A stretch of DNA of 64,000 bases from Aquimarina mytili (GTDB taxonomy: Bacteria > Bacteroidota > Bacteroidia > Flavobacteriales > Flavobacteriaceae): the NCBI RefSeq assembly GCF_016735115.1, contig NZ_JAERQJ010000002.1, positions 124,001 to 188,000 on the forward strand. Direction: 5' to 3'. The position numbers and the translations under genes were made by a program. The notes under the pieces were generated by a model. That model was not told the origin of the DNA. It searched no databases and saw only the letters and a program-made list of their open reading frames with translations. Shown here piece after piece: positions 35,642 through 45,620 of the stretch (the stretch's first letter is position 1; each line of letters opens with the position of its first letter).

Positions 35642-37426
35642 ATGAAAGAATTTTTTGTTGGAATATTTGAAAATGATGCAGGAGCTCCATTAACACATTT
35701 GGATGATGAACGTAAAGCCATCGATGTTCTTTTATTAAAAGAAAAGGAAATATTTAGTAAAGAAATCATCCTTAATGAAGGAATTGATGGATTTATTAGT
35801 AAACTTCAGCTACTTACTAATGTGATGACCGTTTTTCACTTTAGTGGCCATCATAATAACGATGATGAAGCTATTACACTAAGCGACGAAATATTTAACG
35901 ATAAAGGCTTAATTCAGATTTTGAACAATGCTCCAAAATTAAAGATGGTTTTTATCAATGGATGCTCTAGTCAAAAAATTGTTGACGCATTATCCAATGT
36001 ACCTATTGTAATTGGTACTAAAACTCCAGTTTATGATCATTTTGCAAAAACATTGTCAACCAGGTTTTATGAATTGTTACTAAATCAAAAGGATAATATC
36101 GATACCGCCGAAAAAATCGAAGCTATATTTAATCAAGCTCAAGGTTTTCAGCATGGGTATTATGAAGATTCAGAAAATACTGAAAGAGGACCAATGGCTG
36201 CAGATGATATCGATAATAAAATCAATAATTATAGTTTTAAAATCAACAGAGAAGCAACTGATTTTGATTTACGAACAATGTATTATCCAGATCCTGATAA
36301 CTTTCCTGTAAAAAATCGTTTTCAAAACTTAATTAATGAAATAAAACAAGAAGAAAATCTCAAAGAAGATTTATACAAATACTACCCTTATTTTTTATGC
36401 ATACACCTAGAAATATTATCAGATTTTCATGATATAAACAACAGTATTTATCAAGAATTAAGTAAAGAACGCTACTGGGTGATCAGAAGTATGTTTAAAG
36501 AGTTTCTAAATTTCCTCAAATTTTCTGCTTACTCCATTATCTGGTCAATTTCAAAAAGAGATCTTGACTTCAAAGCCAAATTGAGTAGTCAACTAAAAGA
36601 AATTCTTAGAGAAAATCTTGAAATTGGTTGGGAGTCTCATGTACAAGATAAAATCACAGAGGATCTTTTCTTTATTTATAATAATATCCCAGATGAATAT
36701 TTGGAAAAAAATGTCCTTTGGAGCGAATTAAAAGCTTGTGTTATACAAAATCGACAACTATTTAAAGATGTCTCTGATTTTTTCTCTGCCCATATGGAAC
36801 ATAATCAAAATAGCAAGCATAATTATATTAAGACAGAGCTTTATCTTGAAAAATTCTTAAGAAATTTTACATTTTTGAGATCCCTAGGAATAGAATCAAT
36901 TTACGACGTATTCTATAATCAATTTAGATACGATAATCAACGTTCTTATGTCATTAATCGTTCATATTACCCTGTTAGTAAAAGGCCAACAGCATTAGAT
37001 GATAAAAAAAGTGAAATCTTTGAAGTAACCGATGATGAAGCTTTACTTGATATTGACATACATTCGGTATATATCTGTACTACTAAGAACAAATCCGGAA
37101 AACCTAAAAGACAATTAAATCTGTCTCCTTTTTATCTTGATGTTAACTCTACGTCTGTAGCTAAAGATAAAATAAAACTATACTATTTAGATCGATACTC
37201 GGAAGCGACAGAGAAACTGATTTATAAAGAAGTTATCAATGCAAAAGTTGATAGAAATAATGATTCAAAAAAGAGAAAATTAGGCGAAGAAATAGAAGTT
37301 CCTCTGGATGAAGATATGATCTTAGCTTTATATAAAGACGGGAAAAAAGATATTATAGAAATTGAAGAAAAGAAAAAAATTAGAGATCATTTTGAGTACA
37401 TAAAGAATTTAATATCCTATTCGTAA
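35642..37426 (+). CDS. CHAT-domain caspase-like protease with helical C-terminal region
   Basis: The 594-residue protein starts with a short CHAT domain (about 1-170) with His70 in FHFSGHH and Cys108 in VFINGCSSQK; LSTRFYELLLN fits the following helix. Residues 220-450 are helical and rich in Leu/Tyr with no recognised domain. Residues 450-594 are mixed beta/alpha and very charged. CHAT proteases are common partners of bacterial gasdermins and STAND proteins. It starts 17 bases after the gasdermin gene and ends 3 bases before the STAND gene. Either it or the upstream caspase may be the gasdermin-cleaving enzyme. Confidence 0.82.
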   Translation: MKEFFVGIFENDAGAPLTHLDDERKAIDVLLLKEKEIFSKEIILNEGIDGFISKLQLLTNVMTVFHFSGHHNNDDEAITLSDEIFNDKGLIQILNNAPKLKMVFINGCSSQKIVDALSNVPIVIGTKTPVYDHFAKTLSTRFYELLLNQKDNIDTAEKIEAIFNQAQGFQHGYYEDSENTERGPMAADDIDNKINNYSFKINREATDFDLRTMYYPDPDNFPVKNRFQNLINEIKQEENLKEDLYKYYPYFLCIHLEILSDFHDINNSIYQELSKERYWVIRSMFKEFLNFLKFSAYSIIWSISKRDLDFKAKLSSQLKEILRENLEIGWESHVQDKITEDLFFIYNNIPDEYLEKNVLWSELKACVIQNRQLFKDVSDFFSAHMEHNQNSKHNYIKTELYLEKFLRNFTFLRSLGIESIYDVFYNQFRYDNQRSYVINRSYYPVSKRPTALDDKKSEIFEVTDDEALLDIDIHSVYICTTKNKSGKPKRQLNLSPFYLDVNSTSVAKDKIKLYYLDRYSEATEKLIYKEVINAKVDRNNDSKKRKLGEEIEVPLDEDMILALYKDGKKDIIEIEEKKKIRDHFEYIKNLISYS

Positions 37427-37429
37427 GTC

Positions 37430-40400
37430 ATGCCTCACTCAAAAATCATATCACCCTTTAAATTTTTAAACTCATATCAAAAAAAGGATTACTTAACTTA
37501 TTTTGGTAGAGATCAAGAAAGTATTGCCCTTTTTGATCTCTATAAAGATTCTACAATTATGATTTTGCATGGTCCTTCGGGATCTGGTAAAACAAGTCTT
37601 ATTTATTGTGGTTTACTCAATCGAATACGATATGATAAACAAGTGATTAGTATTCGAAGAGATGAAAATCTTATAGAATCTATTAAGAAAAAACTATTCA
37701 TATATGCCGGAAACGACAATTGGACTCCAGAAACTCCTTCAAAGCTATTAGATGATTTTTTTTCATTTCATGAAGATCTAAATAGGATTTTAGGGTTTAT
37801 AGACCATATAGAAGAATTAATGCTTACTGTAGAAGAAGAAATACTAGAGCGAAAAAGAAACAAAAGAAAAATTAGACAAACTTCTACAGAACAATCTATA
37901 GCAGAAGATGCTCCTGACACTGAAGAGAAAGATGATCAATATGTTATTTCACAATATAAAGAACGATTACAGAAATTCATTCTTGAACGAAAAGAACTCC
38001 TTGAAAAATTAGGAGAAAAAAATGTGCAGCTAAGTACCATATCTAATCAGTTAAATGAATATTTCACAAATATTAGAGTTTCAAATTCTGGAGCATCATT
38101 TACTCCATTAATTATTTTTGACCAGTTTGAAGAGCTTTTTGTTCATGGAACAAAAGATGAAATGAATAAGCTTGGGTTATTCTTAAAGCTCATTTTTGAT
38201 TATAAAATTCCGTTTAATATCATAATCTCTTTAAGAGAAGAGTATTTTGGATACCTGGATCAATTGCAATCTTATATTCCGCATATTTTTTATAAAAAAA
38301 TACGTCTTGCGCATCCAAATAAGGAAAGCATACAAAGTATTATCGAAAAATCTTTCCTGAAGTTTAACATAAATCAATATAAAGGTGATACCGATGAAAA
38401 ACTATCAGATATAGAAAAATATAATAGGATAGAATTAATTCTTGATCAAATCAAAATTAAAGATAATGGATCTACGAGCTATCATCTACCTTTTTTACAA
38501 GTATATTTAGATCGGTTATATAAAGTAGATTATTATAGAACTTATGGTGATCAACAGTTAAAAGATGAAAATAACATTTTATTGCCGTTAGAATTTAAAG
38601 AACACGAAATTAAAGAGTTTGGTTCTATAGAACATGTATTAGAAAATTATATCCGAGAAATTAATAACAAAATTATTAGGAACACCAATAATAAACTCAA
38701 CAATAAAACACAACATAAAGATAGTATAATTAAGTTTTTGAGGCATTTTAAAACCAAAGATGACCTCAAAAAAAGAGTACCCATACAAATTGAAAAAGAG
38801 AATTATTATATCATAGATAATCAAAAAATACTTAATAAAATTCAAACAGATATATGGGAGGATAACGACCCAGAGTATAATGATACGGTATCAGAAATTA
38901 TTAATGAATTAAAAGAAAAAGGAATTCTAAATGTAAGTACTGGTTATGCCGAATTGAGTCATGATATCATCGCTAAAGTTATTAGTAACATACGTACTGA
39001 AGATGATTTTAGATCTTTAATTAAGAAAGATTTTATTTCTTCTTTTGATATTTATGAGGATACCAAAAATACTGGCGATTTACTTTCTGCACAGCAAATA
39101 GAACGTATGAATCAATGTATGTCATACATCATGAATGATGATGATGCTGATCGATTAAAACGTAAAAAACAATTTTTAAGTGATAGTATTAGAGAAAGCC
39201 AGAAAGAAGAATTAGAGAAAAAAAAGCTTGAAAAGAGATTAAAAATATTCTTTTATTACCCTTTTATTCTAACTTCTCTACTCTTTATCCTGGCAGCATT
39301 AGCCTATTCATTACAAAAATCTGTAAAAGAGAATCGCATCAAAGAGCTGCTAAGTTATGCATTGCGAGATTATAATGTAGATAAAACAAGTTCTTTCAAT
39401 TATATCAGAGCGTCAGAAAAAATTCGTGAAGAAAAATTACTGTGGTTTTTACCCTTCGACACCAAATTTGATTTGTTAATGGATTTTAAAAATGATCTAT
39501 ATAGAGAATATAAGCGAATGCCTTTTTATTATAATAGTATTGACCTAAGAAAAGACCAGAGACTCACCAATAATGATACTATAACATCAACAAAAACCAG
39601 AAGATTTCCGGCGAATAGTGATACGCTATACCTATTTGCTGCAACATCATCAGAAAAACTAATTATTTCCCCCATAAATTATGTGCAAAAAAATTCAAAA
39701 GCCAATTCTAATAATATTAAAAATAACATAGTAGCTTTTGAACCTTACATATCTCATAAAAATAATGTGAAAGAACTAATGATCCTCATAGCACAAAGAA
39801 AACCTAATAACAGCTTGGTTCTTAGAATTCTTGACACTAAAGGAAATGTAATAGACAAAAATGATAATGTAATTATAAACGGCACAAAGATAGATATCGA
39901 ACATAAAGCAAATGAAGTATTTATTATAGGTGTCGACAATAAAATCTTGGAATTAGATTTTTCAAAAAGCGAAAACAAGATTAATGAAATTGAGAATTTA
40001 GATCAAAAAATCAGAAAAATAAAGGCATTAAATAACACTGATTTCATAGTGCTTTACGGTAAAGATAAGTTGTATCTAAATAAAAAAAATGAGAAGACTA
40101 TCAATATTCTGGAGGATATTGAGTTTAAAGAAGATGATATCATTCATACTTTTAAGGTTAAAAATAAAGATACTGTTTTATTGGGATTAAGAGGTCGGAT
40201 AAAAGAACTGGATCTAAATACATTAAATGCAAATGACCATTATGTTCATGATGAGCAAATAAATACAATAGCTCTTGATAAAGAAAAAAACGAAATGCTT
40301 ATCGGAAGTAGAGATAATGGTGCAAATTTATGGAACTCAGATAAAATGTTACGTAAACAATTTATTGGCCATTCTAAACCTATACACAATGTTTCTTTTA

Positions 40401-41065
40401 TTAAAGGAGATACAGATTTCATAATAACAAGTGGTGAAGATCAAATGGTAAAAATTTGGAATATCACCCCTATTGAGGATCGAATTATTAATAGCGATTC
40501 TCTTTATAAACATCTAAAAAATGTAGAAAAAGTTCCTTTATCACGTAATACGAAAATCACCTATTTACAAAAAAAAATAAATCAAGGAAATCAAGATATG
40601 TATGACTATATAAATAATATTCGTGATATCGACTTCTCAAAAAATAGCAGATATGCCATTTCAGGAAACTCTGACAATACTGCTATTTTATGGAAAAAAA
40701 CGAAGGCCAAATTTGATACTTTGCAAGTTCTTTCTGCTCATACCAGCGAAATTGTTGATTTAGAGTTTCACGAAAATGATTATATTCTTACGGCTAGCAG
40801 TGATCATACGGTTCAGATTTATAAAAAGGATAACCCTAGAAATAGTATCGCTCGAATTTTGAACGAAGAAAAAAACGAATTTACACCAATACCCAGCCTT
40901 ATACGTCATGACTATCCCATAAAAACCGCAACTTTTTATAAGAATGGTAAATATATTATTTCAACCGACATAAAAGGAAATACAAAAAAATGGAACTTTC
41001 TTAAGTTTGATTCAATTATAAATGCAAGGACCTATAGCTTTTCTCCAGATGTGCTAAAAAAATAG
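37430..41065 (+). CDS. Membrane-anchored STAND NTPase with WD40 repeats (sensor)
   Basis: The 1211-residue protein has an N-terminal NTPase with Walker A at 48-56 (GPSGSGKTS) and Walker B at about 227-231 (LIIFD), followed by QFEELF. A charged coiled insertion lies between them (about 124-215). A winged-helix-like stretch (YAELSHDIIAKVI) is near 505. One transmembrane helix (FILTSLLFILAALAYSL) is near 605-630. The C terminus carries WD40-like blades: GSRDNGANLWN, SGEDQMVKIWN, SGNSDNTAILWK and TASSDHTVQIYK. Such nSTAND/WD40 proteins sense infection in defence systems. It starts 3 bases after the CHAT gene. Its stop abuts the convergent GH31 stop with no spacer. Confidence 0.88.
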   Translation: MPHSKIISPFKFLNSYQKKDYLTYFGRDQESIALFDLYKDSTIMILHGPSGSGKTSLIYCGLLNRIRYDKQVISIRRDENLIESIKKKLFIYAGNDNWTPETPSKLLDDFFSFHEDLNRILGFIDHIEELMLTVEEEILERKRNKRKIRQTSTEQSIAEDAPDTEEKDDQYVISQYKERLQKFILERKELLEKLGEKNVQLSTISNQLNEYFTNIRVSNSGASFTPLIIFDQFEELFVHGTKDEMNKLGLFLKLIFDYKIPFNIIISLREEYFGYLDQLQSYIPHIFYKKIRLAHPNKESIQSIIEKSFLKFNINQYKGDTDEKLSDIEKYNRIELILDQIKIKDNGSTSYHLPFLQVYLDRLYKVDYYRTYGDQQLKDENNILLPLEFKEHEIKEFGSIEHVLENYIREINNKIIRNTNNKLNNKTQHKDSIIKFLRHFKTKDDLKKRVPIQIEKENYYIIDNQKILNKIQTDIWEDNDPEYNDTVSEIINELKEKGILNVSTGYAELSHDIIAKVISNIRTEDDFRSLIKKDFISSFDIYEDTKNTGDLLSAQQIERMNQCMSYIMNDDDADRLKRKKQFLSDSIRESQKEELEKKKLEKRLKIFFYYPFILTSLLFILAALAYSLQKSVKENRIKELLSYALRDYNVDKTSSFNYIRASEKIREEKLLWFLPFDTKFDLLMDFKNDLYREYKRMPFYYNSIDLRKDQRLTNNDTITSTKTRRFPANSDTLYLFAATSSEKLIISPINYVQKNSKANSNNIKNNIVAFEPYISHKNNVKELMILIAQRKPNNSLVLRILDTKGNVIDKNDNVIINGTKIDIEHKANEVFIIGVDNKILELDFSKSENKINEIENLDQKIRKIKALNNTDFIVLYGKDKLYLNKKNEKTINILEDIEFKEDDIIHTFKVKNKDTVLLGLRGRIKELDLNTLNANDHYVHDEQINTIALDKEKNEMLIGSRDNGANLWNSDKMLRKQFIGHSKPIHNVSFIKGDTDFIITSGEDQMVKIWNITPIEDRIINSDSLYKHLKNVEKVPLSRNTKITYLQKKINQGNQDMYDYINNIRDIDFSKNSRYAISGNSDNTAILWKKTKAKFDTLQVLSAHTSEIVDLEFHENDYILTASSDHTVQIYKKDNPRNSIARILNEEKNEFTPIPSLIRHDYPIKTATFYKNGKYIISTDIKGNTKKWNFLKFDSIINARTYSFSPDVLKK

Positions 41066-43453
41066 TTAACTCGTTAGATGAAGCTTTGCAAAGACTTTTG
41101 GAATGACCAAGGTATTATTTTCAGTATCAAATGGGACCATAACGCCATCAACTTCAATTTTACCAATTGTAAAAGGAAGACCAATACACTCCACTCGAAT
41201 AGTTTCGTATTCTGTGATATAATTTCCTTCAACAATTTGCTCAATAATTACTTCTGTCTCTTTTCCTGTTAAAGAGAAGCTACGCAAACTATATTCACCT
41301 TTAGTATAATCATATCCATCTTGTGCATCTTCATACACTCTTGAGGTTTCTGTATTTCCTAGTTTATAATATACTTCTAAACGTAATTCTTCAATTCTTT
41401 TCTCTCCAACATACTGTTGTATTGGATATTTAGGAATGATTGCCCCTTCTTTAATAAACAAGGGTATACTATCTATATCTGCATCTACCCAACGCTCCAT
41501 TCCGCCCTTTACAAATTCGCGAGTCCAGTAATTATACCAATGCCCTTTGGGTATAAACATTCGTCTACCTTTAGAATTTGGTTCTTGTATCGGGCATACC
41601 AAAATTTGATTTCCAAATATAAACTCATCTGTTTTATAATGTGTTTGCGAATCGCTTTGATCAAATAACACTAAAGGTTTTAGCATTGGAATACCCTCTT
41701 CAGCATATTCCCAAAACATAGTGTATAAATAGGGTAATAATTGATATCGAAGCTCAACAAATTTACGAGTGATATTAATTACTTCTTCACCAAAGGTCCA
41801 TGGTTCCTGATCGCCATGATCACCAGAAGAATGTGTACGACAAAACGGATGAAAAACACCCAGTTGTATCCATCGTGCATACAATTCTCCAGAAGGATGC
41901 TCTGCAAACCCCCCTATATCACTACCTGTAAATGACATGCCGCTCATACTCATACGCTGCATCTGGACATTAGCCACCCAAAGATGCTCCCATGTCGCTA
42001 CATTATCCCCCATCCAGGAAGATGTAAATCTCTGTGCTCCTGAATATGCTGATCGTGTAATAATGAATGGTCTATGAGGGTAAACGAACTTTCTCACTCC
42101 ATTATAAGTTGCTCGTGCCATTTGGGTGCCATAAATATTATGCGCTTTTCTATGGCTACATGGTTGTCCGTCATAATCATGGCGCACATCATCAGGAAAT
42201 GTCTTACTGGGGACTTCCATTATTGCCGGCTCATTCATATCGTTCCATACGCCCTTCACTCCTATTTCATCAATGATTTCTTTGAATAAGTCAGACCACC
42301 ATTCTCTTACTTCTGGGTTTGTAAAATCTGGAAAATAGCACTCTCCGGGCCATACTTTTCCTCGCATAAGGGGTCCGTCGGCTCGTCTACAGAAATAATC
42401 TTTCTCTATTGCTTCCTTATATACCCAATACTCTTTATCGATTTTGATTCCGGGATCAATAATAACAATTGTCTTAAATCCATCTTCAGCGAGTTCTGCG
42501 ACCATACGTTTTGGATCGGGGAAATATTCTTTATTCCAAGTAAAACATCTAAATCCATCCATATAGTCAATATCCAAGTAAATCGCATCACAAGGAATTT
42601 TTAATTCTCTGAATTTACTAGTAATTTCCTTTACTTCTTTTTCGGGATAATAACTCCATTTACATTGATGATATCCTAAAGCCCATAACGGCGGTAACTC
42701 TGGCTTGCCTGTAAGATCTGTATACTGTGTAACAACATCTTGCATATTGGGTCCATGGAAAAAGTAATAGTTCATTTCACCTCCAGGAGCCCAAAAACTA
42801 GTAACATCACGGCGCTCTTTACAAAAATCAAAAAACGTCCTAAACGTATTATCAAAAAAGATTCCATATGCCCGTTGTTCATACATTCCTATATAAAATG
42901 GAATGCTTTTGTATAGTGGATCTTGATCCTTACTAAAAGCATATTGATCTGTAGCCCAGTTTTCAATACGTTTACCTTTGAGATTGAGATGCATTGGTTT
43001 ATCTCCTAAACCATAATACAACTCTCCTAAGGGAGCATGTTTACTCATTTTTACAATATTACCACCGTGCTCATAACTTTGCTCCCAATGAAACCCTAGA
43101 TCATCTTTACAAATTACATTGTCATGGTGGTCATAAATTGTTGTACCGAGATCATCTTTTTGTATGGTGATTTTTATCGTATTGGTGTGTATTGAATATT
43201 GATTCTCATGTTCTTCTACCTTTGCATCAAAATACTCTTTAGGTGAACCATTTTCTATGGCATATGAAAAATCTTTTTCAAAATTATTATCAGTGGCATA
43301 TCTAAAACGAACTACACTATCTTTTAATACAGTCACTTGTAAAATAACTTCGTTATTGGTTAGAAAATTTACCTTACCTTCTTCTTGCGAAAAGGAAATT
43401 ACTTTACCTGGAAACAAATTATGATTTTGTTTTAACTCTGTATTAATGATCAT
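41066..43453 (-). CDS. Glycoside hydrolase family 31 alpha-glucosidase
   Basis: The 795-residue enzyme has the GH31 nucleophile Asp405 in GVWNDMNEPAIME and the acid/base Asp483 in SSWMGDNVATWEH. The DSD-like Tyr/Asp substrate strand CDAIYLDIDYMDGFRCF, the ALGYHQCKWSYYPEKEV motif and an N-terminal galactose-mutarotase-like domain (about 1-230) support the call. No signal peptide is visible, so it is probably cytoplasmic and cleaves maltodextrins or other alpha-glucosides. It stands alone and ends exactly where the defence operon ends. Confidence 0.95.
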   Translation of the reverse strand: MIINTELKQNHNLFPGKVISFSQEEGKVNFLTNNEVILQVTVLKDSVVRFRYATDNNFEKDFSYAIENGSPKEYFDAKVEEHENQYSIHTNTIKITIQKDDLGTTIYDHHDNVICKDDLGFHWEQSYEHGGNIVKMSKHAPLGELYYGLGDKPMHLNLKGKRIENWATDQYAFSKDQDPLYKSIPFYIGMYEQRAYGIFFDNTFRTFFDFCKERRDVTSFWAPGGEMNYYFFHGPNMQDVVTQYTDLTGKPELPPLWALGYHQCKWSYYPEKEVKEITSKFRELKIPCDAIYLDIDYMDGFRCFTWNKEYFPDPKRMVAELAEDGFKTIVIIDPGIKIDKEYWVYKEAIEKDYFCRRADGPLMRGKVWPGECYFPDFTNPEVREWWSDLFKEIIDEIGVKGVWNDMNEPAIMEVPSKTFPDDVRHDYDGQPCSHRKAHNIYGTQMARATYNGVRKFVYPHRPFIITRSAYSGAQRFTSSWMGDNVATWEHLWVANVQMQRMSMSGMSFTGSDIGGFAEHPSGELYARWIQLGVFHPFCRTHSSGDHGDQEPWTFGEEVINITRKFVELRYQLLPYLYTMFWEYAEEGIPMLKPLVLFDQSDSQTHYKTDEFIFGNQILVCPIQEPNSKGRRMFIPKGHWYNYWTREFVKGGMERWVDADIDSIPLFIKEGAIIPKYPIQQYVGEKRIEELRLEVYYKLGNTETSRVYEDAQDGYDYTKGEYSLRSFSLTGKETEVIIEQIVEGNYITEYETIRVECIGLPFTIGKIEVDGVMVPFDTENNTLVIPKVFAKLHLTS

Positions 43454-43490
43454 GCCGTTTTCTTTTTAATTGCTTCAGAACGTTGTAAAC

Positions 43491-44291
43491 TTATTTATTA
43501 ATTGAACGTAAAGCCTTCTTGATAATATATTGAGTTTCTTTTGTTTTTGATTCTTTTTCCCATTGCTTGCATATTTTTATAACCCAATCTGGACGAGTTT
43601 TACTAGCATCATTTAACCAGTTACCGACAGCATCCCTAACATATTTTGAAGAATCAGATTTAAGCGGTTCTAATATTGCAATTCCTTTTTCAGGGTTTTC
43701 TTTTAATGCATCAATCTTTTTGGTCCAAACACCAATAGGTCTTGTTACTTCTGCAGCGTATCTACGAATATTTTCATCTTGATCTGAAGTCCATTGTACC
43801 AAAATATCTATAGCACTATCCAAATCCGTGATAATAGCTTCTTTTACAGCAAAAATAGCGACCTCACGAACTCCAAAATGCGTATCTGCACAATAGTTCT
43901 TAATCACACCCAGTTTTTTGTTGATTTCTGTCTCTTGAAGCCCTGCCCAATACGCAGCCCAACATCTTGGAACATCTGAAGTATGGTTAGATAAATACGT
44001 TAAGATATTAGAATCATCTGTTAATTGCATAAACTCTAAGCCAATCACCTTAGTATTAGAGTTAGCAGAAGGTTTTTTTTGCGCAGAAACCGCTTCATAA
44101 AAGCTGTCATACCAGTCTGTTTTACCCAAATCTGTAAGAATGATATGCAATAATTTGAGTTGATCAACAGCAAGCCACTCCATAAGGTTTGCGGTTTCTA
44201 TATGTCCATGATTTAAATATTCAAGGACTTCTTGATCAAGATCTTTCAAGCTTCGTGCTCCTTTTCTAGTACGTATATGTTCTGGAATCAT
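43491..44291 (-). CDS. HEAT-like repeat protein (DNA alkylation repair-like)
   Basis: The 266-residue all-helical protein shows HEAT-type helix pairs: CWAAYWAGLQETEINKKLGV, FGVREVAIFAVKEAI and ENIRRYAAEVTRPIGVWTKK, then DSSKYVRDAVGNWLNDASK. The last two resemble the AlkD-like DNA glycosylase fold, in which the RPxGVWxKK region contributes DNA contacts. I expect a DNA alkylation repair-type protein, but the catalytic Trp/Asp set was not confirmed. It follows a terminator hairpin of the ABM-like gene. Confidence 0.75.
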   Translation of the reverse strand: MIPEHIRTRKGARSLKDLDQEVLEYLNHGHIETANLMEWLAVDQLKLLHIILTDLGKTDWYDSFYEAVSAQKKPSANSNTKVIGLEFMQLTDDSNILTYLSNHTSDVPRCWAAYWAGLQETEINKKLGVIKNYCADTHFGVREVAIFAVKEAIITDLDSAIDILVQWTSDQDENIRRYAAEVTRPIGVWTKKIDALKENPEKGIAILEPLKSDSSKYVRDAVGNWLNDASKTRPDWVIKICKQWEKESKTKETQYIIKKALRSINK

Positions 44292-44299
44292 AGATAAAT

Positions 44300-44336
44300 A
44301 ATAAAAATACCATCAATTTATAAAACTGACGGTATT
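44300..44336 (-). terminator. Rho-independent terminator
   Basis: On the minus strand a ten-base stem (AATACCGTCA / TGATGGTATT, one G-U pair) is followed by a T-rich run. It lies 21 bases after the stop codon of the small gene ending at 44358. Confidence 0.75.
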
Positions 44337-44357
44337 GATTCATTAATTTTTTGTTAA

Positions 44358-44750
44358 CTACTCCTCAAAATGATTAAATGTATCAAAATGGTACATTTGT
44401 ATTGACTCTGGTTTGATTACATTAAATATAGCAAGAGCTTTTTGATTTTTCATAATATCTGCTGCTGCAGTTTTAGCTGATTTCATATCGGTCCAATATA
44501 CAATATCTATATATTTACCATCACCATTACTTGCCGTTGTTCTTTCTATAAAACCATAATGTAGTTTCACAATATCATTTAAAGAAGTTAATGCCTTTTG
44601 TGCTTCTTCTTCAGAATAGCCTTGATTGGTTTCAAACAATACAACTTCAACTACAGTTGATTTATTTTTCATAGACAAAAAGTTTTGATTTGGTTTTGCG
44701 GAAGGATTAAACAATAAGTTTACCATAATGATTAGAATTAATGTGTTCAT
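44358..44750 (-). CDS. ABM-like dimeric-barrel protein with N-terminal hydrophobic segment
   Basis: The 130-residue protein starts with a short hydrophobic segment (LILIIMVNLLF) that could be a signal peptide. The remainder fits an antibiotic-biosynthesis-monooxygenase-like fold: VVEVVLFETNQGYSEEEAQK, FIERTTASNGDGKYIDIVYW and MKNQKALAIFN. Catalytic residues are not recognisable. It is followed by its own terminator, and the WYL regulator gene lies 61 bases upstream. Confidence 0.65.
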   Translation of the reverse strand: MNTLILIIMVNLLFNPSAKPNQNFLSMKNKSTVVEVVLFETNQGYSEEEAQKALTSLNDIVKLHYGFIERTTASNGDGKYIDIVYWTDMKSAKTAAADIMKNQKALAIFNVIKPESIQMYHFDTFNHFEE

Positions 44751-44811
44751 AAGTATTAATTTTAATCAAAACTAAAACCAGTGTATGACAACCTTATGTC
44801 AGTAGTGTTTT

Positions 44812-45513
44812 CTAAGAAGAAATATTTGTTCTATAAAGATGCGCTCTTCGATTATAGTAATCTTCTAGCGTAAATCGTTGCGGAGGAAAAAGTTCTTGAA
44901 TTTCAAGAATATGAGTAATACGATCTGTTCTAAATTCGCGATAATCTTTACGCAATCTACAATATGCGATCAAAATCCATGTATTATTGGTAAAATAGAC
45001 TCCTAAGGGTTCAATTAATCTTTTACTATACTCTTTATTTGCTTTGGTATATTGAATTTCTAAAACTCTAAAATCAGTAATTGCTTGTTGAATGATGGAT
45101 AACGAATTACTAGGATGGATCTCACGTTTTGAGTATGTAAAAATTCGTTCTTGCAGGATTTCAAGTTTCTTTTTTTGTGTGGTTTTAAGTACTGCAATCA
45201 CTTTTTCAACAGCATCATGATATTCATTAATTAATGATTGATCATTGTTTGTTTCTATAATTTTTGAAGCGGTCAGTAAAGCATTAGCTTCTTTTTCAGT
45301 AAACATTACAGGTGGTAGAGAGTAACCTTCTACTAAAAAATACCCCGTACCAGCCTCGGCACCAATCGGTACACCCGCATCGGTAAGTGCTTGCATATCT
45401 CTATATATAGTGCGTTGGCTAACCTCAAATTTATCGGCAAGTTCTGCCGCCTGAACAATCTTCTTAGATTGTAGTTTAACTAATATTGCGGTTAATCGAT
45501 GTAAACGTTTCAT
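44812..45513 (-). CDS. YafY-type WYL-domain transcriptional regulator
   Basis: The 233-residue protein has an N-terminal HTH_11 domain (LADKFEVSQRTIYRDMQAL) and a C-terminal WYL domain (about 140-220) with RLIEPLGVYFTNNTWILIAY and LRKDYREFRTDRI. WYL regulators respond to small ligands or nucleic-acid signals and control stress or metabolic genes. The immediate downstream ABM-like gene is the likely target, as the pair point the same way with a short gap. Confidence 0.92.
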   Translation of the reverse strand: MKRLHRLTAILVKLQSKKIVQAAELADKFEVSQRTIYRDMQALTDAGVPIGAEAGTGYFLVEGYSLPPVMFTEKEANALLTASKIIETNNDQSLINEYHDAVEKVIAVLKTTQKKKLEILQERIFTYSKREIHPSNSLSIIQQAITDFRVLEIQYTKANKEYSKRLIEPLGVYFTNNTWILIAYCRLRKDYREFRTDRITHILEIQELFPPQRFTLEDYYNRRAHLYRTNISS

Positions 45514-45620
45514 CTGTTTATTATGTTCTTTAGATTTCAGATGGAATTCAATACTAATATTCTAATCGACATGTTTCAAAAAGAAGACTAATGTGTAAGA
45601 AAATTCAATAGTTCATTTCA

